Part shown: positions 60,184 through 64,000 of the stretch, piece by piece
Position numbering within the stretch: the stretch's first letter is position 1
Layout of the letters: every line of letters starts with the position of its first letter
From: Sphagnum compactum
Lineage: Eukaryota; Bryophyta; Sphagnopsida; Sphagnales
Reading direction: 5' to 3'
Length of the DNA: 64,000 nt
Assembly: GCA_965153455.1 (NCBI GenBank)
Contig: OZ234497.1
Coordinates: 19,709,872 to 19,773,871, forward strand
Notes under the pieces: model-generated
What the model saw: the letters and a program-made list of their open reading frames with translations, nothing else
Database searches by the model: none
Told to the model about the DNA's origin: nothing
Program-made: the position numbers and the translations under genes

Positions 60184-61165
60184 AAATTGCTTGCTGGCCG
60201 CAAGTGATATCACACTATTTTTGTATTCATGAAATCGCCTAATGATCGCTAGGTGATATCTCATTGTTTTTCTCTACGTGAGATCGCATGGAAGCCACTA
60301 AATGATATTGTGTTGTTTTTTTTACATGACATCGATTAGTGGCCACTAAATGATATCACATTTTATTTTTTTTACATGACATTGCGTAGCGGTTGCTAGG
60401 CAATATCGTGCTATGTTTTCTATGACACCACCTAATGACCCCTAGGCAATATTGCAGTGTTTTTTTACATGCCGTTGCTTGGCAGCCACTAGGCGATATC
60501 CCACTATTTTTTTTGCTTGACATCGCCTAGCAGTTACCACACGATATTGTGCTATTTTTTTGATGTAACATCACTTAACGACCATTGAGCAATATCCCAT
60601 TGTTTTTTCTACATGACATTGCTTGACAATCGCCATGTGATATTGCACTGTTTTTCTGCATGACATCATCTTACAGCTGCTAAGCAATATCTAGTTGTTT
60701 TTGCTATGTGATGTCGCTTGGTAACCATTAGGCGATATCATGTTTTTTTTTGTGTGACATCACCTGGCTACTGCTAAGCAATATCGCACTATTTTTTCTG
60801 TGTGACATCGCTTGGCGGGTGCTAGATGATATAACGCTATAATTTTTACGTGACATTGCTTGGTGGTCGTTAGGCAATAACACATTATTTTTACGTGACA
60901 TCACCTAGCAACTATTAAACAATATTTTTAAAAAATTCAATGTGGGATCGCCTAGCAATGACCATGCGATGTTGCATTTTTTTTTCTATGTGAGATCACT
61001 TCACGGCCATTTAGCAATATTACATTTTTTTTCAACATGGGATCACCTAGCAACCACCAAGCAATATCACACCATTTTTTTCAACATGAAATTGTTTAGT
61101 GGCCACCAAATGATATCACATTGTTTTTTTAGTCGCACCATTTTTTTCAATGTGAAATCGCTTGT
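60184..61165. repeat. 48-bp minisatellite, ~20 diverged copies, palindromic core
   Basis: Units of 45-50 bp (one near 66) repeat head-to-tail. The consensus core is approximately GCCTAGCGGCCGCTAGGCG, a GC palindrome, followed by ATATCRCACTA, a T run and ACATGACATC. Most differences between copies are C-to-T or G-to-A at CpG or CNG sites in the core, while the T run varies in length. It abuts the 5' end of the decayed gene. Confidence 0.9.
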
Positions 61166-64000
61166 GAGATGTTTGAAAGCTTACAAGGTTTCTATAGCCA
61201 TGATTTTGAGGAGGTTTGGGTGCAAACCTTTTCATTTGTGTCAAAAATTATTTGTTTGCCTGAATTTGCTTAAAAGGAAAATATTGTGTGGTTGAAAAGA
61301 AAATTGAATTATTTGATAGAGAATTCAAATAAATTGAATGCAATTGGATGGCCAATAAAAGAGAACAAGAACAAAGAAAAATTGGAGGAAATTGTCAATG
61401 ATTTTGATGGAAAAACAATCGATGTAGATGTGAAGTTGGTTTGACAAAGACGGTTAAAAAGAAAAGGACAGATTTAAGAAACTGATTGAAGTTCATTGAC
61501 ACACTCAAATATATGCACAATGATGCTAATACATATATGGAGAGAAACAGAAAATGGAAAAACAAAATGATTACATTGAGTGATATGCTTTGAATGACTA
61601 CTAAGGAATTACATATATATTTTTAATACTTTTTAGAGAGACACAAAAATAGGTATATACAAAAATAGTATCTTTTGTAAGAATAGAGAAATCTCCATTC
61701 TCATGATGAAGGAAAAATAAGCAAGGTTAGCACCTCCTTAGGAAGCCATGGAAAGAACCAAATAAAGAAAGACAAAATAAAACAAAAAACAAAAAACACA
61801 CCCTGGTAGGAACAAAAGTGCTAGTCTCACTTGTTCAAGAACCATTAACAGTAGTATGAATGATATTGACTTAAGTACTACAACTTCCCCACTGACTTGA
61901 TCAGTTCCCTATAATGGGTAAAGGCCTATAAACTGAATTTTTGCTACAATTCTAGAAGAAAAGGGAAGACTTAGCCATACTACTGGCTAGAAATAGACAA
62001 CAACAACAAGGACATGAAAAAAAAACCAAAAACTAATAGACACACAAAGACAAATAATGATTAAGAATTGAAGAGACTATGACACACAAAGTCACATGGA
62101 GAGATAAAAATAGACATGGAAATGCAACTGAGAAAAACACAGGGGTAGAAGAGAGACATGATCACAGAGATATAATGAGGGTGGAAAAGTGAAAAAAACA
62201 AATGCATAAATAGAAATAGGGAATCATGTAACGTGAAAAGAATAATGAATGATTGGTCCAATAGATTGCATTCGAGGATAGACTTTGAAACCTACGACTA
62301 GGTGAATAGAAAATGCACATAACACTTGAAAATGCTTGATGAAGTTGCAAAGAAATCTCCACAACAATAATTAAAGGTAACATGACAATGAATGCAATTG
62401 TAATCTCATGAAGGTCGTTCACAAAGTGACAAACCATCACTTTCATCACAAATGGCAATGACAAGCTACTATGACTACCCATCGAATTCATCAGTTCCCA
62501 AAAGTGGGTGTAGATAAGCATAGAATAATCTTCCCAAAAACTTGGGCAAACCATTGTACACATTCTATCTCTTGAGTTTCTATAGCCTTATTTGGTGCAA
62601 AACACTTGAAAATGCACAAAAGACACTTATGCAATAATTTTATAAATGGAAGAGGAAAAGAAAATAATTTGATTACTTAAAGCTGCAAGTTGGAGGGCTT
62701 TCATTCGGAGTTACGCATTGTAATGAAAGGATGCACCCCTTGTGTCTAAAGTTTTGCCCATGAGATGGAAAAGCTTTGCGCCATGATGGAGAAGTTTTGC
62801 ACCACGATGGAGAGAAAGAAACCTTTTGTTGCTATATATGAAATTCTATATTATACATAGGTTTTACGTATATGTACGTATCTTGTATAATATTTTGTAT
62901 GGTATTAAGTACATGATTACATACTAAACTTTTGTATGAAGGCTTTGATAATGTATTTGTGCTTCCTAATCTTCAAACTTCTTCCTTAAAGTTCTCCCAA
63001 GTTGTATTTGCTCCACTTCAAAATTTGTTTTGATGTCTTCTCAATGTAAACTTCTGTCATAACAACTTTGCAGAGCTACACTGTTCACATATGACCTTGG
63101 ATCGATCTGAAATTTTGATGAAATATGAAAAATTATGTCTACTACCATCTTTCACAATTTTAGCGCATTTAACTTCATTAAATGAGAGATCTTGCTACTT
63201 CCTTGAAATCACTTCAAACTGGGACCTGAACATAAAATGACTTACAACTCACTCTCAACAACTCCCAACTCCTTGAGATTTTGGGAGACACATTAAATAT
63301 ATACCTTTTACATTGGCTCAAAATATCAACTCTATTGATGATGATCACAAAGAGTTATCACTTTCAAACAAAATTGACTTCAAAACTGAGGCTGAAATTT
63401 TAGATACTTGGATCTCTCTCAATACATATCCAAATGACATGAAATTTCTCTCACATATACAATCCTTTATGATCTATAGGATCCCAAAGCTACAGATCCA
63501 AAAATGTTCAAACAAAGGAGATATGACCAAAAACCCAGAATTGACACAGAATCTTCAAAAGCTCATAACTCTCACAAAACATATCCTTTTCTTTTGGAAT
63601 TTTGAGAATAAAAACATCTCATAGTCTTCTACAATCTAAACTCCTCAAGGTTCTTGTCACATGAAATACACAAACTTATGCAATGAAGAAAAGAAAGTCA
63701 AACCATCAACAACAAGGCATTTAATTAAAAGACCAAACCACAAATAACCAAACTAATATAAGTAAAGAAAGTAATTCAACCTTGTAAAAGTAACCTAGTT
63801 ACTTTCCTACTCCAATAACTAATGAAGCCTAACTAATTGAGCTTAAATTCTCAACAATTCCTTGAAATGAGAATGGAAACAATTATGATGTAAAGGAAAA
63901 ACGCAAAAAGGAAGAGCTAAACATGAAAGAAGAAGCACACAAATGAGGACAAAACAAGACCTAGAAATATGGATTGACATAAACCCTAAACCCTAAAAAA
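61166..64000. other. AT-rich intergenic DNA
   Basis: No gene recognised; a 133-codon frame on the - strand (62,162-62,563) and a 103-codon frame on the + strand (63,313-63,624) have no motif. 62,400-62,530 holds another CATCGAATTCATCAGTTCCC...GTGGGTG segment related to the dispersed repeat below. The last bases read AAACCCTAAACCCTAAA. Confidence 0.35.
61680..62010. repeat. Dispersed repeat, copy B
   Basis: Direct-orientation relative of 28,080-28,470. The clearest block is CCCCACTGACTTGATCAGTT then CCCTATAATGGGTAAAGGCC. Diverged, with no coding content. Confidence 0.5.

Noticed and set aside
63976-63997. Telomere-like AAACCCTAAACCCTAAA
   Set aside because: Only two to three units at the window edge; short telo-box motifs are common inside plant chromosomes. 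More repeats past the edge would change this view.

Overview
The window looks like nuclear DNA of a land plant with a large, repeat-rich, AT-rich genome. The genes are plant-type: a spliced, secreted RNase T2 homologue, an IQD-type calmodulin-binding protein, a PLS-type PPR fragment and a TATA-driven promoter with a G-box. Most of the rest is transposon debris. The wording of the PPR fragment and the size of the intergenic spaces make me lean towards a fern or another non-seed vascular plant, but that is a guess.

Layout. 0-15.8 kb: AT-rich intergenic DNA with a 95-bp tandem duplication, two hAT-like foldback elements (4.1-4.5 and 6.1-7.2 kb) and a CACTA-like element (7.7-8.5 kb). A gene-like but non-coding-looking stretch lies at 10.8-12.4 kb. 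15.8-18.5 kb: a single-exon 875-residue IQD-like gene on the + strand. 19.1-22.4 kb: a convergent gene on the - strand whose splice phases agree across four exons and which I do not recognise. 22.5-34.2 kb: C-rich element, foldback, dispersed repeats, a third hAT-like element and a ~205-bp satellite. 34.4-35.1 kb: an orphan exon and a broken PPR fragment. 35.4-38.8 kb: the best gene, an RNase T2-like gene on the - strand with G-box, TATA box, 5'UTR intron and four coding exons. Its active-site glutamate position is Val. 39-52.6 kb: AT-rich DNA with two more CACTA-like elements, tandem repeats and a Ty1/copia relic.

54.1-60.1 kb holds a large decayed gene on the - strand that gene finders would miss. 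Joining reading frames across stops and frameshifts shows an N-terminal region ending in a V-S-G-(Q)-H motif and, downstream, two consecutive FCP1/NIF-like (HAD phosphatase) domains with altered nucleophile motifs. Its introns hold a ~370-bp-arm inverted repeat. Its 5' edge abuts a ~20-copy, 48-bp minisatellite built on a GC palindrome.

The genes do not form a pathway. The IQD-like and unknown genes are convergent neighbours, and the RNase gene stands alone. No prokaryotic features, CRISPR arrays, rRNAs or convincing tRNAs were seen.
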